Notes under the pieces: model-generated
The model's database searches: none
What the model saw: only the letters and a program-made list of their open reading frames with translations
Told to the model about the DNA's origin: nothing
Source: Marivita sp051859345
Lineage (GTDB): Bacteria > Pseudomonadota > Alphaproteobacteria > Rhodobacterales > Rhodobacteraceae
Assembly: GCF_051859345.1 (NCBI RefSeq)
Contig: NZ_JBHYFV010000002.1
Location: forward strand, 192,838-256,837
Direction: 5' to 3'
DNA length: 64,000 nt
Shown: positions 13,069 to 21,457 of the stretch, one piece after another
Position numbering within the stretch: the stretch's first letter is position 1
Layout: every line of letters starts with the position of its first letter
Translations under genes and position numbers: made by a program

Positions 13069-14259
13069 TTAACCCTCGCCCTTGTCGATCTTGCGTCCTG
13101 TATTGCGGGCCAGACGATCCAGCGCCCGACCAATGAAGGACAGATCGGTCCGCAATTCCGCCATGGTCTCCTGCCGACCGGCTGACACCTCTTCCAGAAT
13201 CCGCAACATCTGCACGTCGATCGACCGCAGCCGCATCCGGCTTTCCGCATCCAGCCCTTCGTTTTCGGACTTGTGCGTCAGCACGTCGATCAACCGGTCC
13301 TGACTGTCCGCAATACGGGCAAAAGCCGTGGCGCTTGGTGCGGTGGCCTCCATCCGTTCGGTCATCCGCTCCAGCGTGTCGCTCAACTGACCCAACCGGT
13401 ATTCGACTTCGGACCGGCCTTCCTCGGATTGGGCGAACAATAACTGCATCGCCTCCATCTGTTCGACCATCTGATCAAGGATGACTCCGGCAGTGCCCAT
13501 GTCACCGCCGCTTTCAGAATCACCGCTTGAAAAGCCAAGCTTGGTGATTGAACTCAGCCACTCTTCCAATTCGCGGTAGAACCGGTTCTGGCCATGGCCC
13601 GCAAACAGCTCTAGCAGACCAACAACCAGCGACCCGGCCAGCCCGAGCAGGGACGAGGCGAACGCCACCCCCATGCCCGACAACTGCGTGTCGAGTCCGC
13701 TCATCAGGCGCGAAAACACCTCGGTCCCGGTCTCACCGTCCTCGGGCGCCAGACCACGGATCGTATCGACCAGCGCGGGGACAGTGGTGGCAAGACCGTA
13801 AAACGTACCCAACAGGCCAAGAAAGATCAGAAGGTTGACGATGTACCGCGTGATCTCGCGCGCCTCGTCGATCCGTGTGGCAACGGAATCCAGAATGGAC
13901 CGGGTTGAGGTGGTGTTGATCTGCATGCGCTTGCCGCGCGACCGCAACAGTGTTGCCAGTGGCGCAAGCAGCAAGGGTGCCTGGATCTGCAAACCACTGT
14001 CCCGCTTGCGGGCGAAATCCTCAAGCCAGCGCACCGACTGGATCAACTGCCACACCTGCCAGAAACAGGCGAGCACACCGATCACGAAAACAAAAGCGAT
14101 AAAGCCGTTCAGATAGGGATTGGTCTGAAAGACCGGCAGCACCCGCGGCAACGCCACAAATGCCCCAAACCCTGTGAGCCCCAGCACAAGGAGCATCATC
14201 AGCACCTGTCGAACAGGTTGGGAGAATTGTGGCTCGGCCTCGATGTCCGGCTGATCCAT
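13069..14259 (-). CDS. MotA/TolQ/ExbB-family proton channel protein
   Basis: 396 residues with four predicted membrane helices at about 17-38, 51-72, 138-160 and 194-220. The last two contain the MotA/ExbB core, including NLLIFLGLLGTFYGLATT (142-159) and GVAFASSLLGLAGSLVVGL (197-215). The cytoplasmic region between helices 2 and 3 and the helical C-tail (240-396) are larger than in TolQ or ExbB, closer to MotA or ZorA. It is paired with the downstream MotB-like gene, 3 nt apart. Together they form a predicted proton-driven two-subunit motor in the inner membrane. It is not flagellar motA: the paired MotB-like protein has an atypical long coiled coil, and no flagellar genes are near. Confidence 0.8.
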   Translation of the reverse strand: MDQPDIEAEPQFSQPVRQVLMMLLVLGLTGFGAFVALPRVLPVFQTNPYLNGFIAFVFVIGVLACFWQVWQLIQSVRWLEDFARKRDSGLQIQAPLLLAPLATLLRSRGKRMQINTTSTRSILDSVATRIDEAREITRYIVNLLIFLGLLGTFYGLATTVPALVDTIRGLAPEDGETGTEVFSRLMSGLDTQLSGMGVAFASSLLGLAGSLVVGLLELFAGHGQNRFYRELEEWLSSITKLGFSSGDSESGGDMGTAGVILDQMVEQMEAMQLLFAQSEEGRSEVEYRLGQLSDTLERMTERMEATAPSATAFARIADSQDRLIDVLTHKSENEGLDAESRMRLRSIDVQMLRILEEVSAGRQETMAELRTDLSFIGRALDRLARNTGRKIDKGEG

Positions 14260-14331
14260 TCGGACAGTTCCTGACGCGTTTCTTGTTCTTCGCGGGTCAC
14301 ACTAGGCGGTTCGCCGCCAATCTCCAAGCCG

Positions 14332-14862
14332 TTAAGCGATCAGGGCCCGCACACGGTCGCACAGCCAGTTCAAGTCTGCATCAGGGATGCCCAATTCAGC
14401 AAGATGTGACGCTGTATTGAACAGGTATTCGCTGTTCGGTCCACGCCCCCCGACCGCTGTGGCGATGATCCGAGCCTGCTCTTCCAGATCAAGCGACCCG
14501 CAATACTGCACATGATCCGGGTCAATGACATAGGTGACCGCGATGTCTTCGCGACCATCCGCAAACTTGAGCGGGAGAATCTTTTCCAGATACGCCGACG
14601 ACACCAGTTCCCGTTCCCGCAGGTAGGCCATTGTCGCGTCAAGCTCGGCCTCGTGCATCTGCATGGCAAGCCCGTCACACGCGCTACCCTCCTGCGCATC
14701 CAGCGCCAGAACCAGTCCGGGGATGTCGTCCGTACCACGGTGATGGATCGACCGCATGCAAAAGCTGCGCGCATAGCCCTCAAGCCGCGCAGGTGCAGTT
14801 TCCACCGGAACAAAACCGGGGTTCCACAAAAGCGATCCGTATCCGAATACCCATAGTGTCAT
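14332..14862 (-). CDS. ChaC-like gamma-glutamylcyclotransferase
   Basis: 176 residues from the ATG at 14862. The open frame continues upstream but the family starts exactly here with MTLWVFGYGSLLWNPGF, the ChaC YGSL nucleotide-like loop. Enzymes of this family cleave glutathione to 5-oxoproline and Cys-Gly. RLEGYARSFCMRS and the RGTDDIPGLVLAL strand follow as in ChaC/GCG proteins, and residues 85-100 (DATMAYLREREL) hold a candidate catalytic Glu. It is cytosolic. It is divergent from the DUF2125 gene (66 bp apart), so the two may share a promoter region. Confidence 0.88.
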   Translation of the reverse strand: MTLWVFGYGSLLWNPGFVPVETAPARLEGYARSFCMRSIHHRGTDDIPGLVLALDAQEGSACDGLAMQMHEAELDATMAYLRERELVSSAYLEKILPLKFADGREDIAVTYVIDPDHVQYCGSLDLEEQARIIATAVGGRGPNSEYLFNTASHLAELGIPDADLNWLCDRVRALIA

Positions 14863-14928
14863 GGTGCTGGTGCTGCCTTTCCGGGCGCGGTAAACACCAA
14901 ACGCACGACAGGTGAAAGGGGGTCGCGG

Positions 14929-15900
14929 GTGAAACGTCTTCTTGCAGGGATCATCGTGGCCACTTTGGCCTACAGTGGCTGGTGGTTCTACGCTGCACAC
15001 GCCATGCGAACCGACGCGCAAGGCTGGTTCGAAGACCTGCGCGCACAGGGATGGCAGGCCGACTTCTCCGACCTGACCGTGCGCGGCTTTCCGAATCGCA
15101 CGGATCTGACGGTGGCCGATCCCGTTCTGATGTCGCGCGATGGGGCGGTTGGCTGGCAAGCGCCGTTTTTTCAGATCCTCGCGCTCAGCTACAAACGGGA
15201 CCATGTGATCGTCGCTTGGCCCGACGCGCAAACCCTGACAATCGAGGGCACAGAGACCGCAATCACCTCGGACGGGTTGCGCGCCAGCGTGGTGTTCGAC
15301 GGGCAGGACATCTTGCGCAGCAACCTCGAAGCGCCCGTTCTGAACCTGACCCGGCCGGACATGTCGCTTGCGCTGGCCGACACCAACATTGCCTTGGAAA
15401 AGACCACGGATTCCAGCTATCGGTTTGCCCTGTCCGCTGGTTCCATCGCCACATCGTCACCGCGCGCGGCGTCGGGGATCGGCCCCGACTCACTGGCCTC
15501 TGCACGGGCCGAAAGCCTTTTGGAGTTCGACCGGCCGCTACGGCTCGACGCGCTCACGGACGCCCCGCCACGGCTCACGAGGATCGACGTGCAGAGATCG
15601 GAAATCACCTACGGCGCGGTCACGTTCAGGATCACCCTTGCCGCGACCCTGGATGCGGAGGGCGTGCCCACCGGCGACATGTCCATCACCGCAGACAACT
15701 GGCGCGAGGGGATCGACGCCGCCCGCGAAAACGGCGATCTGCCTCCGGCAGTGTCTGACGGGTTGATTGATTTGCTCACGTTGCTGTCCACATTCAATGG
15801 CACCCGCGACAGCCTTGATGTCACGCTTGGCATCAATCGCGGCACGCCTCTTCTGGGACCGCTTCCCGTTGGAACACTTCCCCCGCTGCGCTGGCACTGA
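14929..15900 (+). CDS. DUF2125 domain protein, exported or membrane-anchored
   Basis: 323 residues, GTG start at 14929 with GAAAGGGGG upstream. The N-terminal helix LLAGIIVATLAYSGWWFYAAH (4-24) is a signal anchor, and WFYAAHAMRTDAQGWFEDLRAQGW (18-41) is the usual opening of DUF2125 proteins in alphaproteobacteria. The rest is a long beta-rich repeat-like region (FPNRTDLTVADP, ILALSYKRDHVIVAWPD) resembling AsmA/lipid-binding-type folds, so it is probably periplasmic. The function of the family is not established. It is followed at 54 bp by an M20 gene on the same strand. Confidence 0.8.
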   Translation: MKRLLAGIIVATLAYSGWWFYAAHAMRTDAQGWFEDLRAQGWQADFSDLTVRGFPNRTDLTVADPVLMSRDGAVGWQAPFFQILALSYKRDHVIVAWPDAQTLTIEGTETAITSDGLRASVVFDGQDILRSNLEAPVLNLTRPDMSLALADTNIALEKTTDSSYRFALSAGSIATSSPRAASGIGPDSLASARAESLLEFDRPLRLDALTDAPPRLTRIDVQRSEITYGAVTFRITLAATLDAEGVPTGDMSITADNWREGIDAARENGDLPPAVSDGLIDLLTLLSTFNGTRDSLDVTLGINRGTPLLGPLPVGTLPPLRWH

Positions 15901-15954
15901 GCCTTGCCAAGGTGACCGCTCACCGCGACACTGCCACGCAAAACGAGGTGAGTC

Positions 15955-17238
15955 ATGTCGGACAGGCTGTTTCAACGGATAGACGATGCACGCGAAGATC
16001 TGATTGCGCTGACGCAGGAATTGATCGCCATTCCAACGCTCAATCCGCCGGGCGAAAACTATGCCGCAATCTGCGACCTGCTGGATGCGCGCCTGACCCA
16101 GTCGGGTTTCGAAACCACCTGGGTCCGCGCTGAAGGTGCCCCCGGCGACAGCGACCGCTACCCGCGCTGGAACATTGTGGCCCGCCATAAAGGCCCCCGC
16201 CCCGGCCCCTGCGTGCATTTCAACTCGCACACCGACGTGGTCGAAATTGGCCACGGCTGGACCCGCGATCCGTTCAATGCGCCTGTCGAAGGCGACAAGA
16301 TCTACGGACGGGGCGCCTGCGACATGAAGGGTGGTCTTGCCGCGTCGATCATCGCCGCCGAAGCTTTCATCGCCCACCACCCGGACTATGCTGGCTCCAT
16401 CGAAATCAGCGGCACGGCGGACGAGGAATCCGGAGGGTATGGCGGCGTGGCATACCTTGCCGAAAAGGGCTGGTTCGCGCCCGAGCGCGTGCAGCATGTG
16501 ATCATTCCGGAGCCGCTCAACAAGGACCGCATCTGCCTTGGCCATCGTGGCGGCTGGTGGGCCGAGATCGAAACCAAGGGTGAAATCGCCCATGGCTCCA
16601 TGCCCTTCCTCGGCGACTGCGCGGTGCGCCACATGGGGGCTGTGCTCCATGCTTTCGAAGAAACGCTCTTCCCCGCGATGGCGTCACGCTGGACCGAGAT
16701 GCCCGTGGTTCCCGAAGGGGCGCGGCAATCCACGATGAACATCAACTCGGTGCATGGCGGCCAGCACGAACAGGCCAGCGACTATACTGGCCTGCCCGCC
16801 CATTGCGTGCCCGACAGTTGCCGCATCGTCATCGACCGCCGGTTTCTGATGGAAGAACCGATCGAGGCGGTGCGGCAAGAGGTGATCGACCTGCTTGATG
16901 ACCTCAAGGCGCGTCGCACAAATTTTGACTACGAGATCCGCGAGATCAATCGCGTGATCCCGTCGATGACCGACAAAACCGCGCCCATCGTGACCACGGT
17001 TCACGACGCCATCCGAGACGTGCTGGGGCTGGATCCGACCTATGTCGCGTCGCCCGGCAGCTATGATCAGAAACATATCGACCGGATCGGCAAGCTGAAG
17101 AACTGCATCGCCTATGGCCCCGGCGTTCTGGAACTGGCGCACAAACCGGATGAATGGATCGGCATCACCGACATGCTTGACAGCGCCAAAGTCATGGGCC
17201 GCGCGCTTGAAACCCTTCTGGTGCCATCTCGCAGCTGA
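15955..17238 (+). CDS. M20 family metallo-amidohydrolase (ArgE/DapE type)
   Basis: 427-residue zinc deacylase/peptidase. The metal-site motifs are intact: SHTDVV (91-96; His92 and Asp94), GRGACDMKGG (118-127; bridging Asp123) and ADEESGG (155-161; catalytic Glu157 and metal-binding Glu158). A dimerisation insert (about 200-320) is present, and SPGSYDQKHI near the end supplies the last His. It belongs to the 'acetylornithine deacetylase/succinyl-diaminopimelate desuccinylase family'. It could cleave an N-acylated amino acid, but the substrate is not readable, and the gene is not beside arg or dap genes of the same strand block. Next to a peptide-type binding protein and a MocR regulator, a catabolic role is more likely than arginine synthesis. 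Confidence 0.85.
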   Translation: MSDRLFQRIDDAREDLIALTQELIAIPTLNPPGENYAAICDLLDARLTQSGFETTWVRAEGAPGDSDRYPRWNIVARHKGPRPGPCVHFNSHTDVVEIGHGWTRDPFNAPVEGDKIYGRGACDMKGGLAASIIAAEAFIAHHPDYAGSIEISGTADEESGGYGGVAYLAEKGWFAPERVQHVIIPEPLNKDRICLGHRGGWWAEIETKGEIAHGSMPFLGDCAVRHMGAVLHAFEETLFPAMASRWTEMPVVPEGARQSTMNINSVHGGQHEQASDYTGLPAHCVPDSCRIVIDRRFLMEEPIEAVRQEVIDLLDDLKARRTNFDYEIREINRVIPSMTDKTAPIVTTVHDAIRDVLGLDPTYVASPGSYDQKHIDRIGKLKNCIAYGPGVLELAHKPDEWIGITDMLDSAKVMGRALETLLVPSRS

Positions 17239-17301
17239 AAGCAGAGGCTTGATCACAGCGTGATTTGACGTGACACTCACGGCAACAACTGGAGGGACAC
17301 C

Positions 17302-18777
17302 ATGACCACTCATTTCCTTCGCGGGGCCGCTCTGGCCTCGCTGCTGACAACGCCTGCGCTTGCGCAGCAAACCGATCTGACCATCGCACTGCAACTCGAA
17401 CCGCCGCATCTTGATCCGACCAGCGCCGCTGCCGGTGCCATCGATTCGGTGCTTTATTCCAACGTGTTCGAGGGACTGACCCGATTCATGTCGGACGGTT
17501 CGGTTGTGGAGGGGCTCGCCGAAAGCTGGGAGATCAGCGATGACGGCACCACCTACACCTTTACCCTGCGCGACGGCGTGACCTTCCACGATGGCACCAC
17601 GATGGACGCCGAAGATGTCAAGTTCACCCTTGATCGCGCCCGTGCGGATGACAGCGTCAACGCGCAAAAGGCCCTGTTCGAGGGCATTTCCGAGGTCACT
17701 GTTGTCGATCCAAGCACCGTGGAGGTGAACCTGTCCGCCCCCGATGGCAACTTCCTGTTCAACATGGCATGGGGCGATGCTGTGATCGTTGCCCCCGAAA
17801 GTATCGAGGGTATCAAGCAGTCGCCCATCGGCACCGGCCCCTTCACGTTCGAGGAATGGGTACAGGGCGACCGGATCGAATTGGCCCGCAACCCGGACTA
17901 TTGGGGCGACGCCCCGGCGCTCGAAGCCGCGACGTTCAAGTTCATCTCCGACCCCACCGCCGCCTTCGCCGCGATGATGGCTCAGGACATCGACGCCTTT
18001 GCAGGTTTCCCGGCGCCCGAAAACCTGCCGCAGTTCGAAGCCGACCCGCGCTTTCAGGTTCTTGTCGGATCGACCGAGGGAGAAACCATCCTCGCGATGA
18101 ACAACAAACTCCCGCCCTTCGACAACGTGACCGTCCGCCAAGCTGTGTCCCACGCCATTGACCGCCAGGCAATCGTCGACGGCGCGATGTTTGGCCTTGG
18201 CACACCGATTGGCACGCATTTCGCACCGCACAATCCGGATTATGTCGATCTGACTGCGCGGTCCAACTACGACCCCGAGAAATCAAAGACGCTTCTGGCC
18301 GAAGCGGGCCTGCCGGACGGTTTCACCACAACGCTCAAACTGCCGCCCCCCTCCTATGCCCGCCGCGGCGGCGAGATCATCGCCTCGCAACTGCGCGCTG
18401 TCGGCATCCAGACGGAAATCACCAACCTCGAATGGGCGCAATGGCTCGAAGAAGTGTTCAGAGGCAAGGATTTCGGACTGACGATCATCAGCCACACAGA
18501 ACCTTTTGATATCGGTATCTATGCGCGGCCAGATTACTATTTCCAGTATGACAACGCGGCCTTTCAGGACTTGATGACAACCCTTGGAAGCACAAGTGAT
18601 CCAGCCACGCGGTCCGACCTGATTGCGCAGGCACAGACCATGATCGCGGATGATTACGTCAATGGCTACCTGTTCCAGCTGGCCTTTCCGACCGTGGCGG
18701 ATGCACGGCTCCAGGGCCTGTGGCAAAATGCGCCGACGCAGGCGACCGACCTCACCGGCGTCAGCTGGTCAGAATAG
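17302..18777 (+). CDS. ABC transporter substrate-binding protein, family 5 (peptide type)
   Basis: 491-residue periplasmic solute-binding protein of the DppA/OppA family (SBP_bac_5). Its signal peptide is FLRGAALASLLTTPALAQQ (5-23). Family landmarks are LAESWEISDDGTTYTFTLRD (about 72-91), GVTFHDGTTMDAEDVKFTLDR (92-112), PIGTGPFTFEEWVQGDRIEL near 175 and NPDYWGD near 197. Oligopeptides, opines or nickel-type ligands are possible. No permease or ATPase gene follows: the next gene is a MocR regulator after two palindromes, so this binding protein is an orphan here and must use a transporter encoded elsewhere. ATG at 17302 with GGAGGG upstream. Confidence 0.92.
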   Translation: MTTHFLRGAALASLLTTPALAQQTDLTIALQLEPPHLDPTSAAAGAIDSVLYSNVFEGLTRFMSDGSVVEGLAESWEISDDGTTYTFTLRDGVTFHDGTTMDAEDVKFTLDRARADDSVNAQKALFEGISEVTVVDPSTVEVNLSAPDGNFLFNMAWGDAVIVAPESIEGIKQSPIGTGPFTFEEWVQGDRIELARNPDYWGDAPALEAATFKFISDPTAAFAAMMAQDIDAFAGFPAPENLPQFEADPRFQVLVGSTEGETILAMNNKLPPFDNVTVRQAVSHAIDRQAIVDGAMFGLGTPIGTHFAPHNPDYVDLTARSNYDPEKSKTLLAEAGLPDGFTTTLKLPPPSYARRGGEIIASQLRAVGIQTEITNLEWAQWLEEVFRGKDFGLTIISHTEPFDIGIYARPDYYFQYDNAAFQDLMTTLGSTSDPATRSDLIAQAQTMIADDYVNGYLFQLAFPTVADARLQGLWQNAPTQATDLTGVSWSE

Positions 18778-18809
18778 GGCGGGCACGCAGCTTCGAAACT
18801 GCTTGAAAA

Positions 18810-18855
18810 GCGATTTTCGAAAATCGCGGCCAAGGATTTTCCAAAGTCCTTGGCC
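18810..18855. repeat. Tandem palindromes after the solute-binding protein gene
   Basis: Two abutting palindromes. The first, 18810-18827, is the perfect 18-mer GCGATTTTCGAAAATCGC. The second, 18828-18855, pairs GGCCAAGGA with TCCTTGGCC, then one T-G wobble and TTT/AAA, around a CC centre. CCCTTT follows, so it might also weakly terminate. The same two-part architecture recurs at 25941-25985 with different sequence, which suggests a dispersed palindromic unit. Confidence 0.65.
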
Positions 18856-18904
18856 CCTTTAAGACCAGATTGCCAACGCCATAAGTCCAATCTAGGCTGG
18901 GCAC

Positions 18905-20377
18905 ATGGCAATCCCGGTCGAAACCTTCTTTCTCAAGCCCGACACCAGAGGCACGCTGCAATCACGAATCCAGCAGATGGTCGCCGAAGGCATCCTCTCC
19001 GGCCGGTTTCGCCGCGGCGAGAAGCTGCCCTCAAGCCGAAAGCTCGCACAACATCTGGGCGTCAGTCGGATCACCGTCACGCTGGCCTATACGGAACTCC
19101 TTGCCAACGATTACCTCTCCTCCAAAGGCCGCTCCGGCTACTTTGTTTCGGAAGACGCGCCAGAGCCGCCACGCTTTAACAACACTGCCCGCTCTGAAGA
19201 TGGCGTAGACTGGGCGCGCGCGCTGGGTCAGAAATTCACCGGCGGCGCGACACCTGTCAAACCACAGGACTGGGCGCAGTATCGCTATCCGTTTCTTTAT
19301 GGGCAGACCGATCCGCAACTGTTCGACCACGCCAATTGGCGGCTCTGCGCATTGCAGGCTCTGGGTGCCAAGGATTTCGCTGCGCTGACCCGCGATTATT
19401 ACGACCAGGACGATCCGCAACTCGTCGAATTCATCCTGCGCCACACCCTGCCCCGGCGCGGCATCAGCGCCACCCCGGACGAAGTTCTCATCACCATGGG
19501 CGCGCAGAACGCGCTTTGGATGACGTCGCAAGTTCTGCTGACACAACGTCGGCGCGCGGTGATCGAAAACCCCTGCTACCCGGCGTTGCGGGATATCCTC
19601 ACACAGTCACGCTGTCATCTGAGCGCCGTGGATGTGGACGAAGACGGCTTGCCCCCGGACAAGATCGCCGAAAAGACCGATGTGATCTTCACCACACCCA
19701 GCCATCAATGCCCCACGTCCTACACCATGCCCCTGTCCCGGCGACAGGCGCTGCTTGAGCGTGCGCGCGCGCTTGATGCGCTGATCGTCGAGGATGATTA
19801 CGAATTCGAGATGGCCTATCTCAAATCCCCGATGCCCGCGCTCAAGAGCCTTGATGCCGATGGGCGGGTGATCTACGTCGGCAGCTTTTCCAAATCGCTT
19901 TTTCCCGGTTTGCGCCTTGGCTACCTTGTCGGGTCGGCCCCGTTCATTCGCGAGGCCCGTGCGCTTCGGGCGTCGATGCTGCGCCATCCTCCGGGTCTGA
20001 CGCAGCGGACGACTGCCTATTTCCTGAGCCTTGGTCATTATGACAGCCTGATCCGCCGCACCGGCAAGGCGCTTAACGATCGTCGCGTGATCATGGAACA
20101 TGCGATCCGCAAACACGGGCTGACCATTGCCGGGAAAGGCACCTATGGCGGGTCCAGCTTCTGGATGCGGGCGCCGGATCATGTGGATTGCGAGGACTTG
20201 GCGAAGAGCCTGAGCACCGCTGGCGTGCTGATCGAGCCAGGTACGCCGTTCTTCGCCGGGGAAGACCCGCCGCGCAATTATTACCGGCTGGCTTACAGCT
20301 CGATCGCGCAGGCGCGCATCGACCCCGGCGTCGCCGAGATTTCCAAAGCCATCGACGCCACGCCCGTTATTACATAG
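18905..20377 (+). CDS. MocR-family PLP-dependent transcriptional regulator
   Basis: 490 residues: an N-terminal GntR winged helix fused to a fold-type I aminotransferase. The wHTH (about 15-80) shows GRFRRGEKLPSSRKLAQHLG (33-52), SRITVTLAYTEL (54-65) and a GRSGYFV wing. The aminotransferase-like domain (120-480) has VEDDYEFE (295-302) and the PLP Schiff-base lysine at VGSFSKSLFPGLRLGYL (Lys330). Members sense PLP or an amino-compound adduct and control neighbouring transport or metabolism genes (PdxR, GabR, TauR). It may regulate the upstream M20/solute-binding genes. Its stop overlaps the FAD oxidoreductase gene tail-to-tail by 8 bp. Confidence 0.92.
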   Translation: MAIPVETFFLKPDTRGTLQSRIQQMVAEGILSGRFRRGEKLPSSRKLAQHLGVSRITVTLAYTELLANDYLSSKGRSGYFVSEDAPEPPRFNNTARSEDGVDWARALGQKFTGGATPVKPQDWAQYRYPFLYGQTDPQLFDHANWRLCALQALGAKDFAALTRDYYDQDDPQLVEFILRHTLPRRGISATPDEVLITMGAQNALWMTSQVLLTQRRRAVIENPCYPALRDILTQSRCHLSAVDVDEDGLPPDKIAEKTDVIFTTPSHQCPTSYTMPLSRRQALLERARALDALIVEDDYEFEMAYLKSPMPALKSLDADGRVIYVGSFSKSLFPGLRLGYLVGSAPFIREARALRASMLRHPPGLTQRTTAYFLSLGHYDSLIRRTGKALNDRRVIMEHAIRKHGLTIAGKGTYGGSSFWMRAPDHVDCEDLAKSLSTAGVLIEPGTPFFAGEDPPRNYYRLAYSSIAQARIDPGVAEISKAIDATPVIT

Positions 20378-21410
20378 AGGCTTCGACGCGAAATCCGTCA
20401 GGTATGGTATCCCGTCCTTCCAGCACCAGATCGGCCATCACCTCGGCCACCTTGGGGGCCATGCCGAAGCCAATCTTGAATCCGCCATTGGCGATGAAAT
20501 GCCCATCGCGGCCCGGCCATGCGCCCAGCATCGGCGCGCGGGATCGCGCGCGTGGCCGCACACCCGCCCAGCGGTCCACGACCGGCGCATCTGCAAGCAG
20601 CGGCATTGCTGCAATCGCGCGTGCGATCAGGTCATCGCATTGCGCGTCCAGACCGTCCGGCGTGTCGAACTCCCGTTCGCTGGTCGATCCAATGGCGACC
20701 GTCCCGTTGGCATGGGGGATGATGTGCAAGCCATCCACAAACACTTGCGGAACTGGCCCAGCGTCATAGGCCAAGGCAGCCGACTGGCCCTTGATCCCGG
20801 CCCCCACGGGTTTGGCGAACACCTCCGAAAGCTCCAGCAACCCCTGCCATCCGGTCGCCCAGATCACAGCGCCCCGGTCCGGAGCCTCGGGCACCACGTC
20901 AACGCCCTTTGCCCGCAAAGCCGCGACCAAGGCGGCACAGGCCTGACGCGGATGCATCCGGGCTGTCAACGTGTCGCGGATCAGGTGACCGCTGGGCGAA
21001 ACCGGCGCGAAATCCCCAGCCTCTTCGGCGCGGATCACCTCCCAAACGGCGCGCCCCTGCCAGAGATCGAGCGCGCCTTGGGTCCGCGCCCGCGCGAGTT
21101 CAAGCGCGTGATCGTCGCCAATCGGCTGCAACCGCCCGGTGCGCCCATAGCCCGGATCAACGCCTCCTTCCGCCTGTACTTCAGCCCAGAAGGCCTGGGC
21201 CATCAGCAGGCTGTCGAGTTGAAACGCCTTCTTGTCGTTCCAGTTTTCGGGCACATGCGGGGCCAGCGCGCCGACCAATCCGCCGCTCGATCCCGACCCT
21301 GCGCCATAGGGGTCGACCACCTGCACCGATGCGCCGCGCCGCGTCAGAGCCCACGCGATGCTCAGGCCAAAGATCCCGGCTCCGCGCACAGTGATTTCGG
21401 GCATTGCCAT
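20370..21410 (-). CDS. FAD-dependent oxidoreductase, probable MnmC oxidase half
   Basis: 346-residue DAO-family flavoprotein. The FAD Rossmann motif GAGIFG (10-15) is followed by GSGSSGGLVGALAPH (about 37-51), and the C-terminal IANGGFKIGFGMAPKVAEV is the usual flavin-closing segment. Generic annotation would be a glycine/D-amino-acid oxidase. However, it lies divergent (47 bp) from a MnmC-type methyltransferase gene, and in E. coli the two activities are one polypeptide. I therefore infer it is the oxidase that removes carboxymethyl from cmnm5U34 in tRNA to give nm5U. The start is ATG at 21410, or two codons later. The family call is firm; the specific substrate is an inference. Confidence 0.7.
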   Translation of the reverse strand: MAMPEITVRGAGIFGLSIAWALTRRGASVQVVDPYGAGSGSSGGLVGALAPHVPENWNDKKAFQLDSLLMAQAFWAEVQAEGGVDPGYGRTGRLQPIGDDHALELARARTQGALDLWQGRAVWEVIRAEEAGDFAPVSPSGHLIRDTLTARMHPRQACAALVAALRAKGVDVVPEAPDRGAVIWATGWQGLLELSEVFAKPVGAGIKGQSAALAYDAGPVPQVFVDGLHIIPHANGTVAIGSTSEREFDTPDGLDAQCDDLIARAIAAMPLLADAPVVDRWAGVRPRARSRAPMLGAWPGRDGHFIANGGFKIGFGMAPKVAEVMADLVLEGRDTIPDGFRVEASM

Positions 21411-21457
21411 TCCGCCTACTCCTCGCCAAGGTCGCGCCGTCGCTAAGGTATGTCATC

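Noticed and set aside
10909..14259. Zorya-type anti-phage system (ZorA/ZorB)
   Set aside because: The two motor genes resemble ZorAB, but no ZorC, ZorD or ZorE-like gene (helicase, nuclease) lies nearby. The neighbours are housekeeping genes, so a defence island is not supported.
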